DNA of 25,270 bases from contig JAHHRH010000021.1 in NCBI GenBank assembly GCA_020025915.1, positions 1 to 25,270 on the forward strand, given 5' to 3'. The stretch is from Sutterella sp. Its GTDB lineage: Bacteria; Pseudomonadota; Gammaproteobacteria; Burkholderiales; Burkholderiaceae_F. The notes under the pieces were generated by a model. The model had not been told where the DNA came from, ran no database searches, and saw only the letters and a list, made by a program, of their open reading frames with translations. How positions within the stretch are numbered: position 1 is the first letter of the stretch; each line of letters starts with the position of its first letter. This document shows positions 16,196 to 24,112 of the stretch, piece by piece. Position numbers and translations under genes: made by a program.

Positions 16196-18535
16196 ATGCC
16201 GATAAAGCCCCATTTAGATGCACCGATCAATGCCCGCGTGTTGAGCGCTTTGGGCTGGCTTGCGTGCGTCCTGATGCTTGGCTTGGCGCTTGTTTTATCG
16301 TGGCCTAAAGGTGCACTTTCGACCGATGTGCTTGAATTGTTGCCTGAAGTTGAGGGCAACGCTCAAACCGTGACGTTGACTGATGCCGCGGTGGAGAGTG
16401 TGGCTAACCGTGTAGTTTGGGCAGTGTCGGGTTCTGAAGCGGCAGCGAACGCTATGAAGGCTGGCCTAACAAGAGACGGTTTGGTGACGACGATTGAAGG
16501 ACATTTAACGCCTGACGATCAGGCCGCTTGGTTGAAGGACGTGCGTCAGTCGGTGTTAGGCAATTTGCCAGAGATCGTCATCACGGACTTGACCAAAGAG
16601 AAGGGTAAGCGTCAACTTCGACAAATCATGGAGCAGCTCTATAGTCCCGTGGGTGGCGTGACGGGTGATGAATGGGCGAATGATCCCTTTTTGTTGACGC
16701 GAAGTGTCATGACGGCCGGGGTTGGGACGGCCATTGATATGAAGGGTGGTTGGCTGACGGCACAAGATCAAGCGGGTACTACTTGGCGCTTGATGACAGG
16801 GGTAATTCCTGAAGACGCCAAATCGGGGGCTGGGTTAAGCGCTTGGATAGCCAAGGAAAAAGCGTTACGAACGTCGATTGCTGAGAAGTTTGATGCCAGG
16901 ATTGTGGGCCAAGGCGTGGTCTTTTATAGTCACCATGCGGCAAGTCAAGCCGAACGCGATGTGACGCGCTTAGGATCACTCTCGATTGGTTTATTAGCGC
17001 TCTTTATTGGTTGGACTTTTAGAAGTGTTCGACCTGTGGTGCTATGTTTGGTGTCGGTCTCTGTTGGGGCCCTCTGCGGCACTGCGGCAACCTTGTGGCT
17101 TTTTGGATCGTTACATGCCGTGACACTCGTCATGTGTTTGAGCCTCATCGGGATTTCGGCTGACTATACGACCTACTATTTGGTGCGCCGACGATGGGCC
17201 GGGCATGACGAAATGCCTTGGCAGTCGCTCGTTGCTTTGCGTCCGAGTCTTTGGCACGCGCTCATCACAACATGTGTGGCTTATGGATTGATGTTGGCTG
17301 CGCCTTTTCCTGGCTTACGACAGCTCGCCGTCTTTGCCGTTTGCGGCTTAGTCGGGGCGTGGTTAACGGTCGTCTTGTGGTTTCCGTTTTTGGTTCATGG
17401 CTTTCCGTTGCGTCCATTACAGACCCATACACTCTTAACGCAATATGTGTCGGCTTGGGCACAACGCGCCCCCTGGACTCGAGTTGGTCTTGCAGGGCTT
17501 GTGGTGGTGATCGGTGTGGGACTTACTCAACTCAAAGTCAATGACGATTTAGGGGCGCTACAAACGCCGCCCGAGCAGCTCATGCAAGAAGAGCGGCTTT
17601 TGAGCGAACTGTTAGGCAAAGGTTTTTCACAAACGTGGTTTGCTGTGACGGGGCATGCGCTCAATGCTGCGCTTGACCGTTTAAAAGCTTTGAGGCCGAC
17701 ACTTGCGACCTTAGAAACTGAAGGCGTCATTGAAAAGCCCGTTGTGGTGCCTTTTCATTCAGAAGCGCAACAAATGATGGTTTTCAATGCACTCCAAGGG
17801 TTAGAAGCCACCTTGGTTCAGAGACTCAATCCGCCGTGTGCCAAGCGCAAGGATCTGTCGTCCCAAACGAAAGGGTGTGTGCCTTATGACGTTGTGACGC
17901 CTGAGGCTTGGTTAGCAAGTCGTGCGGGTGCGCCTTATCAAACGTTGATTCGTACCTTGCCCGACGGTCAAGTGGCAGTGTTTGTGCCCGTGACCTTGAG
18001 CCAGATGCCTGGCGCCCATGACAGAGCATCGGAAGCGGTTGCGCTTTTAGACGAAACCTATTGGCTTCATCGACGTGCGGATTTTGGTACGCGCTTTGCG
18101 ACTTTTAGAGAAGGTTTGACTATTTTGATTGGGGTCGGATTTGTGGCCTTGACAGGTATGCTCATGCGCCTTTTAGGTTTACGTCGGGGGTTACGTGCTT
18201 CGCTTCCAGTGATGGGAGGTTTATTGGCTGGACTCGCTGCAACTGGGTTACTAGGCATGTCCGTCAATCTCTTTAGTCTCTTTGCGCTTATTTTGGTGAT
18301 GGGGATTGGGGTTGACTACACGGTCTTTTTTCAAAGTGGTAGTGCGGCAAGTGAGAAACTCTTTTATGCCATGTCGGTCGCACTCACGACCACGTTGTTG
18401 TCGCTCGGGATTTTGGTCTTTAGTGAAACGCCCGCGGTGTGTGTGTTTGGGTGTGTGTTGTCGGTTGGTGTCTTGGTAGCTTTTTTGTTGGCACCAGCAG
18501 CGGGAGTCCCTCAAAGGAAGGAATCGAAATCATGA
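16196..18535 (+). CDS. apeM: MMPL/RND-type lipid exporter (ApeM)
   Basis: A 779-residue inner membrane transporter of the MMPL/RND superfamily. One N-terminal TM helix (about 12-33) and a periplasmic loop are followed by a five-TM block (about 258-400). A second loop (about 445-640) and a second TM block (about 640-770) follow. Each block has the conserved acidic membrane motif: GISADYTTYY in the first and GIGVDYTVFF in the second, which should carry the proton relay. It would extract the aryl polyene lipid from the inner membrane and hand it to the LolA-like carrier. AAGGTGA at about 16184 supports the ATG at 16196. It overlaps the next gene as ATGA (18532-18535). Confidence 0.88.
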   Translation: MPIKPHLDAPINARVLSALGWLACVLMLGLALVLSWPKGALSTDVLELLPEVEGNAQTVTLTDAAVESVANRVVWAVSGSEAAANAMKAGLTRDGLVTTIEGHLTPDDQAAWLKDVRQSVLGNLPEIVITDLTKEKGKRQLRQIMEQLYSPVGGVTGDEWANDPFLLTRSVMTAGVGTAIDMKGGWLTAQDQAGTTWRLMTGVIPEDAKSGAGLSAWIAKEKALRTSIAEKFDARIVGQGVVFYSHHAASQAERDVTRLGSLSIGLLALFIGWTFRSVRPVVLCLVSVSVGALCGTAATLWLFGSLHAVTLVMCLSLIGISADYTTYYLVRRRWAGHDEMPWQSLVALRPSLWHALITTCVAYGLMLAAPFPGLRQLAVFAVCGLVGAWLTVVLWFPFLVHGFPLRPLQTHTLLTQYVSAWAQRAPWTRVGLAGLVVVIGVGLTQLKVNDDLGALQTPPEQLMQEERLLSELLGKGFSQTWFAVTGHALNAALDRLKALRPTLATLETEGVIEKPVVVPFHSEAQQMMVFNALQGLEATLVQRLNPPCAKRKDLSSQTKGCVPYDVVTPEAWLASRAGAPYQTLIRTLPDGQVAVFVPVTLSQMPGAHDRASEAVALLDETYWLHRRADFGTRFATFREGLTILIGVGFVALTGMLMRLLGLRRGLRASLPVMGGLLAGLAATGLLGMSVNLFSLFALILVMGIGVDYTVFFQSGSAASEKLFYAMSVALTTTLLSLGILVFSETPAVCVFGCVLSVGVLVAFLLAPAAGVPQRKESKS

Positions 18536-19131
18536 CAGGTGCTCAAAAAGATCGGTCCCAATGCAAAGCGCTGAGGTTAGCCGCGGTTGGCCTGATGAGC
18601 TTCGGGCTTTGGGGATGTACAACGCAAAGCATGACGCTGACGGTGCCCACCTTTTGGGTGGCACCTGGTGTTGAGGCCACTTTGCCTACGGTTGCTTGCC
18701 TTTCAGACTACGGCCAAAAGACGCTTTTGACGGCGAAGCGAGATGGTAGAACGCAACGCGTCATGACGGTAGAAGTGTGTCGCAATGGTGACTATACGAT
18801 GGATGTCTTGACGCCCACGGGTATGGCACTCATGACTGTGCACTACGACGGCAAACAGTTGACGACGAAAGCCCATGTGCCACTCCCCAAGGAGTTAGAA
18901 GCCTCGCAAATGGTAGCGGATGTGTTGTTGGCGACATTGCCCATTGAGCACTGGGCGAATGTTTTACCAAATGGGTATCATTTAGAGATCACGTCCAATG
19001 GCCGTATGGTTGTAGATCCAAAGGGTAAGGTGGTTGAACGCATGATTTATAACGAAGGGACGACCCCGGCGCGATTAAAGTCGCTCACGCATGAAGCGTT
19101 TGGGTATACCTTGACATTTCGAGCTTTGTAA
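18532..19131 (+). CDS. apeN: DUF3261-type lipoprotein (ApeN)
   Basis: A 199-residue predicted lipoprotein. The signal peptide ends in the lipobox LWGC (Cys at about 27). The mature beta-rich protein resembles DUF3261 proteins found in APE clusters, possibly a LolB-like outer membrane acceptor paired with the LolA-like ApeL. The start is taken as ATG 18532, inside the ATGA overlap with apeM and with AAGGAAGGA (about 18514-18522) upstream. The frame is open further upstream to about 18439, but that stretch overlaps the exporter and reads as an improbable Cys/Val-rich run. The next gene starts 12 bases after the stop. Confidence 0.82.
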   Translation: MTGAQKDRSQCKALRLAAVGLMSFGLWGCTTQSMTLTVPTFWVAPGVEATLPTVACLSDYGQKTLLTAKRDGRTQRVMTVEVCRNGDYTMDVLTPTGMALMTVHYDGKQLTTKAHVPLPKELEASQMVADVLLATLPIEHWANVLPNGYHLEITSNGRMVVDPKGKVVERMIYNEGTTPARLKSLTHEAFGYTLTFRAL

Positions 19132-19143
19132 GGAGAGACCTTC

Positions 19144-20322
19144 GTGACGGTTTATATCGAAGCGGTATCACTCATCAATGCCTTAGGGGCGGATGACGAG
19201 ACGATTTTGTCCAATTTAGCAGCGGGGCTTTCGCCCGGGATGGCTGGCCCCACGGTGCGCACCGTTGATGGGATTGATGTGCCTTTTGGTCATGCGGCCG
19301 TGACGTTACCCGAGACTGATCTAGCGATACCTCGCAATCAACGCTTGTTGCGTGCGGCTTGGGACGCGAAACGAGCCCAGTTTGAATGCCTGATGGTGGA
19401 TATGCCGCGTGACCGTATTGCTGTGATTATGGGGACGAGTACGGCTGCGAGTCAGGAATTTTCGGATTGGTGGCGCGCGCAAGCCAAGGGGATTGAATCC
19501 CCGCATTTTAAAGGTGAATGGCAAGAAATGGGGGATCCCGCTCGAGACTTGGCGGCCTATCTTGGGATTACGGGGCCAGCGATGACGATCGCGACGGCTT
19601 GCACGAGTTCAGCACGCGCCTTAATCAGTGGCGCTAGACTTCTTGAATCGGGGTTAGTGGATGCTGTGATTGCGGGCGGTGCCGATACCTTGGCTGAAAT
19701 GCCATTAAATGGCTTTCATGCGTTGGGTGTTTTGGCGTCCACGTTGACGCGTCCTTTAACCGCAAACCGACCAGGGATCACGATTGGCGAAGGGGCTGGC
19801 ATTGTTTGGATGACGAAGAGTCCCAAAGGGAAGACATCAGTCACCTTGTCAGGTTGGGGTGAAAGTTCTGATGGGTACCATATGTCAAGTCCTGAACCCG
19901 AAGGAAGCGGGGCTGAAAAAGCCATTCAAGGCGCACTCCAAAAAGCGAACCTCCCGCCCGATGCCATTCAGTATGTCAACTTGCACGGCACTGGTACGGA
20001 GCAAAACGATGCGGCGGAGTTGGCTGTGATGGCACGTGTCTTCGAAGGACGCGTGCCCATGTCGTCCACGAAGGCGCTCACGGGACACACATTGGGGGCG
20101 GCGGGTATTACGGATGCTGGACTGCTGATTTTGATGTTGATGAAAGCCCAGGGACTTACATTACCCGCACAATTTGGTGCTGATGATACGCTTGATCCTG
20201 CGCTGATGATGGCTGGTGTGATTCGTGAACAGACCACATTGCCGATTGGCCCTGTGATGAGTAACAATTTTGCCTTTGGCGGCAACAATACTTCTTTGAT
20301 TTTTGAACCGAGTCAAAAATGA
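19144..20322 (+). CDS. apeO: beta-ketoacyl-ACP synthase (ApeO)
   Basis: A 392-residue type II ketosynthase with an intact catalytic set. The nucleophile Cys is in ATACTSSARA (about 151), the first His in NLHGTGTEQND (about 281), and the Lys plus second His in SSTKALTGHTLGAAG (about 309-313). GVIREQ...SNNFAFGGNN closes the fold. GTG 19144 is the start, with AAGGAGA at about 19130-19136. In characterised APE systems ApeO forms a heterodimer with the chain-length-factor-like ApeC and does the repeated malonyl extensions that build the polyene. Confidence 0.9.
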   Translation: MTVYIEAVSLINALGADDETILSNLAAGLSPGMAGPTVRTVDGIDVPFGHAAVTLPETDLAIPRNQRLLRAAWDAKRAQFECLMVDMPRDRIAVIMGTSTAASQEFSDWWRAQAKGIESPHFKGEWQEMGDPARDLAAYLGITGPAMTIATACTSSARALISGARLLESGLVDAVIAGGADTLAEMPLNGFHALGVLASTLTRPLTANRPGITIGEGAGIVWMTKSPKGKTSVTLSGWGESSDGYHMSSPEPEGSGAEKAIQGALQKANLPPDAIQYVNLHGTGTEQNDAAELAVMARVFEGRVPMSSTKALTGHTLGAAGITDAGLLILMLMKAQGLTLPAQFGADDTLDPALMMAGVIREQTTLPIGPVMSNNFAFGGNNTSLIFEPSQK

Positions 20323-20804
20323 CTGCTTACGCAACGCCCGAAACCTATCTTCCGCATCGAGCGCCCATGTGTGTTTTAACACGTGTCGTGCATGTTGACG
20401 ATGCATCGGTCACGTGTGAAACAGAAACCACGGCTGATGGCGTCCTTAAGACCCACTGGCGCCAGGATGGCGAATTACCTGAAGCTTTTGTGCTTGAAAT
20501 CATGGCACAAACCATTGGGGTGTGGGCGCGTTATCACGGTGATTTAACGCCAGTGCCTGAAGGGGATGCTGAGGCGGAAATTGGGTTGTTGCTTTCGGTA
20601 CGTTCAATTCAGATTGATCGCGTCGTGAAGCAGGGCGATCCTTTGCTTCACTGCACGATGCACAAACTCATGATTGATGGTCAGTTGGCAGTGTTTGAAG
20701 GTGAACTGACGTCTGGGGGCAAACACGTAGCCTCAGGCCGATTAACTGTTTATCAGCCGCTTGAATCTGAAGTGGCAGCACTTTTTAGTGAGAATGGATT
20801 GTGA
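20319..20804 (+). CDS. apeP: hotdog dehydratase partner (ApeP)
   Basis: A 161-residue hotdog-fold protein of the 3-hydroxyacyl-ACP dehydratase type. It has the LPHRAPM entry motif (about 8-14) and an E-x-x-AQ motif, LEIMAQT (about 57-63), typical of the FabA/FabZ central helix. In the published APE enzyme it forms a heterocomplex with ApeI. The overlap with apeO (ATGA, 20319-20322) and the GTGA overlap with apeQ (20801-20804) mark a translationally coupled block. Confidence 0.88.
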   Translation: MTAYATPETYLPHRAPMCVLTRVVHVDDASVTCETETTADGVLKTHWRQDGELPEAFVLEIMAQTIGVWARYHGDLTPVPEGDAEAEIGLLLSVRSIQIDRVVKQGDPLLHCTMHKLMIDGQLAVFEGELTSGGKHVASGRLTVYQPLESEVAALFSENGL

Positions 20805-21538
20805 ACACGAATAAAACCGTTTTAATTACAGGTGCCTCCCGTGGCATCGGTCGTGCTTGCGCTATCGAATTGGCGAAAGTTGGCTACACATTGGTGCTCA
20901 ATAGCCGTGGTCCCTCTGATGCGATGGACGAAACCGTACGCCTTTGCACCGAATTGGGTGTCGCCGTGAGAACGGCTTTCTTTGATGTGGGTTCAGCTGA
21001 GGCTGCTCGCTCTGTGATTGAGGCTGATATCGAAGCGCACGGCGCCTACTGGGGCATTGTCTTGAACGCTGGCGTCACTCGCGATAACGCTTTCCCGGCC
21101 CTTGAAGAAGCGGACTGGAAAGACGTCATTAACGTGGATTTGAATGGTTTTTATCACGTGATCCATCCGGCTGTGATGCCCATGGTGCGAGCACGAAAAG
21201 GCGGTCGTATCGTGACGATGTCGTCTGTGTCTGGGGTTACGGGTAATCGTGGCCAGACGAACTATAGTGCCGCCAAGGCAGGCTTGATTGGAGCTACGAA
21301 AGCGTTGGCTGTGGAACTCGCTAAGCGTAAGATCACGGTCAATTGTGTTGCCCCTGGTTTGATTGAAACGAGCATGGTTGACATGAATGACTTAGCTAAA
21401 GAACATGCAATGGCCATGATTCCGATGCAACGTGTGGGACAGCCTGAAGAAGTGGCGGCTTTGGTGGGCTTTTTGATGAGTGAGCAAGCGTCTTATATTA
21501 CGCGTCAAGTGATTTCTGTGAACGGAGGCATGGTCTAA
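20801..21538 (+). CDS. apeQ: FabG-like 3-ketoacyl-ACP reductase (ApeQ)
   Basis: A 245-residue classical short-chain dehydrogenase/reductase. It has the NADPH-binding TGASRGIG (about 10-17), NAG (about 89-91), the catalytic Ser in SSVSG (about 141) and Tyr/Lys in NYSAAKAG (about Y154/K158). It reduces the 3-keto group in each extension round before ApeI/ApeP dehydrate it; no enoyl reductase is present, which is what leaves the chain as a polyene. GTG start within the GTGA overlap with apeP. It shares one base (TAATG) with apeR. Confidence 0.92.
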   Translation: MNTNKTVLITGASRGIGRACAIELAKVGYTLVLNSRGPSDAMDETVRLCTELGVAVRTAFFDVGSAEAARSVIEADIEAHGAYWGIVLNAGVTRDNAFPALEEADWKDVINVDLNGFYHVIHPAVMPMVRARKGGRIVTMSSVSGVTGNRGQTNYSAAKAGLIGATKALAVELAKRKITVNCVAPGLIETSMVDMNDLAKEHAMAMIPMQRVGQPEEVAALVGFLMSEQASYITRQVISVNGGMV

Positions 21539-22767
21539 TGCGTAGTGTTGTGATTACGGGTTTTGGCGGCGTGACCGCATTGGGTAACGATTGGGAAAGC
21601 ATCAAAGCAGGCCTCTTAGCCCATCAAAATTGTGTGGTTCGTATGCCTGAGTGGGACGAAATTGACGGTTTGAGCTCAAAGCTTGCTGCGCCCGTTCCGA
21701 ACTTTACATTACCTGAACACTATACGCGTAAGCGCATCCGTTCAATGGGGCGTGTTTCGTTGTTGTCAACGCGTGCCACCGAATTGGCACTCGAAGATGC
21801 GGGTTTGTTGGACGATCCTGTCATTAAGAGTGGTCGTACTGGGATTGCGTTTGGCTCTTGCACGGGTAGCACGAATGCGGTGGCTGCCTTCGGCGAAATG
21901 TTGATGAATAAGAGTACGCGTAAGATTACGGCGACGACCTATGTACAGATGATGCCGCATACGACAGCCGTGAATACGGGGCTCTTTTTTGGGGTCACAG
22001 GGCGCGTGATTCCGACGCCAAGCGCCTGTACGTCAGGCTCTCAAGCCATTGGTTACGCTTGGGAAGCGATCCGTCATGGTTATCAGGACGTCATGATTGC
22101 CGGGGGCGCAGAAGAACTTTGTCCATCTGAAGTGGCGGTCTTTGATACGCTATTTGCGGCGAGCGTACGTAACGATGAACCTAAACTCACGCCGCGTCCT
22201 TTTGATAAAAATCGTGACGGTTTGGTGATTGGTGAGGGCGCTGGTGCCGTCATGCTTGAATCCCTTGAACATGCTCAGGCGCGTGGTGCGAAGATCTACG
22301 CTGAAATTGTGGGATTTGCTACGAACTGTGATGCAACACACATTACGCAACCCAATCAGGCGACGATGCAGATTTGCATGGAAGAAGCGTTACGGGTCGC
22401 TGGTTTGGCTCCCTCGGATATTGGTTATTTGTCTGCTCATGGCACGGCCACTGATCGTGGTGACATTGCGGAGTCGAACGCAACGGCAGCGGTCTTTGGT
22501 AACCGTACACCAGTCTCTTCGATGAAGAGCTTCTTTGGTCATACGTTAGGTGCTTGTGGTGCGGTTGAATCGTGGCTTGCTGTACAGATGATGCGTGAAG
22601 GCTGGTTTAGCCCAACCATCAATCTGACGGATCCTGATCCCATGTGCGGAGACTTGGATTACATTATGGGTAGCGAACGTCAGATCGAGACCGAATTTGT
22701 CCAAAGCAATAACTTTGCGTTTGGCGGTATCAATACGTCGTTGATCTTTAAGCGTTGGGCTAATTAA
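21538..22767 (+). CDS. apeR: beta-ketoacyl-ACP synthase (ApeR)
   Basis: A 409-residue type II ketosynthase with a full active site: Cys in PTPSACTSGSQ (about 164), His in SAHGTATDRGD (about 301), and Lys/His in SSMKSFFGHTLGACG (about 331-335). It is the third KS-type gene of the operon and clearly divergent from ApeO. Published work on APE places ApeR in the early condensation, on the aryl starter, but the role cannot be told from sequence. It is the last gene of the operon and is followed after about 20 bases by a hairpin. Confidence 0.9.
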   Translation: MRSVVITGFGGVTALGNDWESIKAGLLAHQNCVVRMPEWDEIDGLSSKLAAPVPNFTLPEHYTRKRIRSMGRVSLLSTRATELALEDAGLLDDPVIKSGRTGIAFGSCTGSTNAVAAFGEMLMNKSTRKITATTYVQMMPHTTAVNTGLFFGVTGRVIPTPSACTSGSQAIGYAWEAIRHGYQDVMIAGGAEELCPSEVAVFDTLFAASVRNDEPKLTPRPFDKNRDGLVIGEGAGAVMLESLEHAQARGAKIYAEIVGFATNCDATHITQPNQATMQICMEEALRVAGLAPSDIGYLSAHGTATDRGDIAESNATAAVFGNRTPVSSMKSFFGHTLGACGAVESWLAVQMMREGWFSPTINLTDPDPMCGDLDYIMGSERQIETEFVQSNNFAFGGINTSLIFKRWAN

Positions 22768-22788
22768 CGACAAGGATTTTTTAACGAA

Positions 22789-22827
22789 AACGGGTTGAAT
22801 ATCGAAAGGTACTCAAGCCGTTCTAGT
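22789..22827 (+). terminator. probable ape operon terminator
   Basis: AACGGGTTGA (22789-22798) and TCAAGCCGTT (22813-22822) pair at nine of ten positions around a 14-base loop. A short T-containing tail (CTAGTTT) follows. The hairpin begins 22 bases after the apeR stop. The U tract is weak. The group II intron 5' end at 22830 follows within eight bases. Confidence 0.5.
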
Positions 22828-22829
22828 TT

Positions 22830-22985
22830 GTGCGCCCAGCGGCGCACGTGTGTTTATGTGGTGAAAGTCCACTGACCGCCCGATTGGGGGAAGGTCTAGC
22901 GACTCGGCAGAGTTAGGAAGGTAACGACCTGATGAAGGAAACCGATAGCAATACATGGTCAGCTCCCTGTTCGCAAGGGTTGATC
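22830..22985 (+). mobile_element. 5' fragment of a group II intron RNA (domain I)
   Basis: The sequence from GTGCGCCCAG onward has the usual 5' boundary of bacterial group II introns. The GTGGTGAAAGTCCAC segment, GAAGGTCTAGCGAC, GGAAGGTAACGACCTGATGAAGG and CGATAGCAA match the domain I pattern of these ribozymes as I remember it. The likeness fades after about 22985. No maturase/reverse transcriptase ORF follows, and no domain V (GAGCCGTATG-like) is recognised close by, so this is a dead remnant. It sits immediately after the ape terminator hairpin. Confidence 0.65.
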
Positions 22986-23220
22986 AAATTTTTCAAGACG
23001 CAAGCCCCAGGCGCTACATTTTGAGCGCATTTTCCAATCAGTGCGGCTCAAAGCCGCTCACCATTACTAAGAGATAAAGTCAAAACGCTAAAAGACAAAA
23101 AGCCCCTAGCATGTGTATGACGCTGTTTAATGTAACAACATTGAATACATCCATCTTGATGTAAAAGCGTGTTTTCGTTAGCTCGAATATGTAGGCTGAT
23201 TTGCGCACAGTGGTTTCTTG
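22986..23220. other. gene-free stretch with two hairpins
   Basis: No gene is seen. GCGCT (23011-23015) pairs with AGCGC (23024-23028) and runs into ATTTT, a weak terminator-like element. GCGGCT (23043-23048) pairs with AGCCGC (23052-23057) around a three-base loop, extended by GTG/CAC. The rest is AT-rich and may be the 3' trailer of the minus-strand gene ending at 23221. Confidence 0.35.
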
Positions 23221-23475
23221 TCAGGCATCAAATTCTGCTCTCAAATATGCATTCAGCACAATAGACTTTATTCCGACGCCAACTAGCAGAATCATATTCA
23301 ACAAATCGAAGTTGAAGAAAGGGCTTCTGCCTCGGTTACTCCTTTGTAGGAACGACAGGAGCCCCCAGAGCACATAAGACGAGCCTGACACGGATGCCGA
23401 ACGGCATGTCCGAAAGCCTATTTCACTTGTAGGTTGCGGTGTGGGAGGGGGAACCCGTGAGGGAAGCTTACACAA
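23221..23475 (-). pseudogene. C-terminal part of a small membrane protein, 5' part probably replaced
   Basis: The last 35 or so residues (PFFNFDLLNMILLVGVGIK, then a short tail ending LRAEFDA) look like a genuine C-terminal membrane helix and tail. The first half of the open frame is rich in Arg, Ser and Pro, with a PPPTPQPT run. It lies antisense to a strongly structured, intron-like stretch (about 23381-23480), so it is unlikely to be original protein. I read it as the tail of a membrane-protein gene that followed the gene at 23522-23851 in one operon, with its front end lost. I do not recognise the family. Confidence 0.4.
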
Positions 23476-23480
23476 GAGGT
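23381..23480 (+). other. strongly structured RNA-like stretch, possible group II intron piece
   Basis: Several compact stems sit side by side: CGGA-TGCC-GAAC-GGCA-TG-TCCG (about 23393-23414), AGCCTA/TAGGTT (about 23418-23438), GGGGGAACCC, and GTGT...ACAC enclosing the last one. Bulged short helices of this type are usual for a structured RNA and resemble inner domains of group II introns. With the 5' intron fragment 400 bases upstream on the same strand, it may be a second piece of that intron. I could not identify a domain V or a 3' boundary. Confidence 0.3.
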
Positions 23481-23521
23481 GACGTATTCATTGATAAGCG
23501 CCACTGTCTTATGGAGATTTG

Positions 23522-23851
23522 TTAACGTCGTATCTCGGATGAATGAAAAACCAAGGTCGAGCAAAGCGTGAAGAGTGTCACGCTAACCAGAATTTCGATC
23601 GCAGGGTGAATAGTGATGCCAACTTCCATACGAAAGTTGCACAATAGCCAAGTGGTTCTCACCCATTCAACGGTATAGAACAACAATGTGGTGATCTGTA
23701 TAAATGGTATGGGAAATCGGCGAATGGCAAGAAGTGGCAAACCAATCAACGGTAAAGTTGCTATCCAAAGCGGTGCAGCTTGATAGAGCAAGTGTGCGCA
23801 AAAAAGGAGATGTGCCAACGCGGGCGCGAGCATCAAAAAAAAACGCTTCAC
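23522..23851 (-). CDS. small inner membrane protein of unknown function
   Basis: A predicted 109-residue protein with about four membrane segments (LMLAPALAHLLFCAHLLY, LWIATLPLIGLPLLAI, IQITTLLFYTVEWVRTTWLL, and IEILVSVTLFTLCSTLVFH). The EWVRTTW motif is of the kind seen in small conserved hypothetical membrane proteins encoded in pairs in Gram-negative bacteria. The frame is open to an ATG at 24001 that has GAGAAGG close upstream. However, the extra 50 residues are hydrophilic and low in conserved-looking pattern, so GTG 23851 is preferred, with AGAGA upstream; ATG 23896 is a third option. The stop is followed by the broken membrane gene on the same strand. Confidence 0.55.
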   Translation of the reverse strand: MKRFFLMLAPALAHLLFCAHLLYQAAPLWIATLPLIGLPLLAIRRFPIPFIQITTLLFYTVEWVRTTWLLCNFRMEVGITIHPAIEILVSVTLFTLCSTLVFHSSEIRR

Positions 23852-24001
23852 GGTAAGTTCTCTGAAAGTGAATGTAGGTCTGTGACTACGTATCATAGAA
23901 GTTTTTGAAGATTGATGATATTGAAATGTCTCTCGCTCTCTCTTTTGGGAGATCTGGTCTCTCTCGAAAGAGAGGTAAGAATTCTTCGTTGAAGAAAGCA
24001 T

Positions 24002-24112
24002 GAACCTTCTCGGAATAACCGACTAGACGCTCAGGTTCTAGCTACTCATGAAAGATTCTTAGGAAAGACAATCAAGTGTAAGTTCGATTCCTACAATGAC
24101 TATTTCAAATTA
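24002..24112. other. short gap with a tRNA T-arm-like sequence
   Basis: Near 24079-24096, GTAAGTTCGATTCCTAC carries the GTTCGATTCC core of a tRNA T-loop with four of five stem pairs. No matching acceptor or anticodon arm is found upstream, so it is not an intact tRNA. It may be a tRNA 3' scrap left by an integration event or a chance match. Confidence 0.2.

Noticed and set aside
18439..18531. Upstream extension of apeN
   Set aside because: The added residues overlap the end of the exporter gene and are a Cys/Val-rich run; ATG 18532 has a Shine-Dalgarno site, the ATGA overlap and a proper lipoprotein signal.
23835..23843. Run of nine A residues in the membrane-protein gene as a programmed frameshift site
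   Set aside because: The frame continues normally through it and the downstream product matches one uninterrupted membrane protein; slippage cannot be inferred from this alone.
24079..24096. A functional tRNA gene
   Set aside because: Only the T-arm is present; no anticodon arm, D-arm or complementary acceptor stem could be found upstream.
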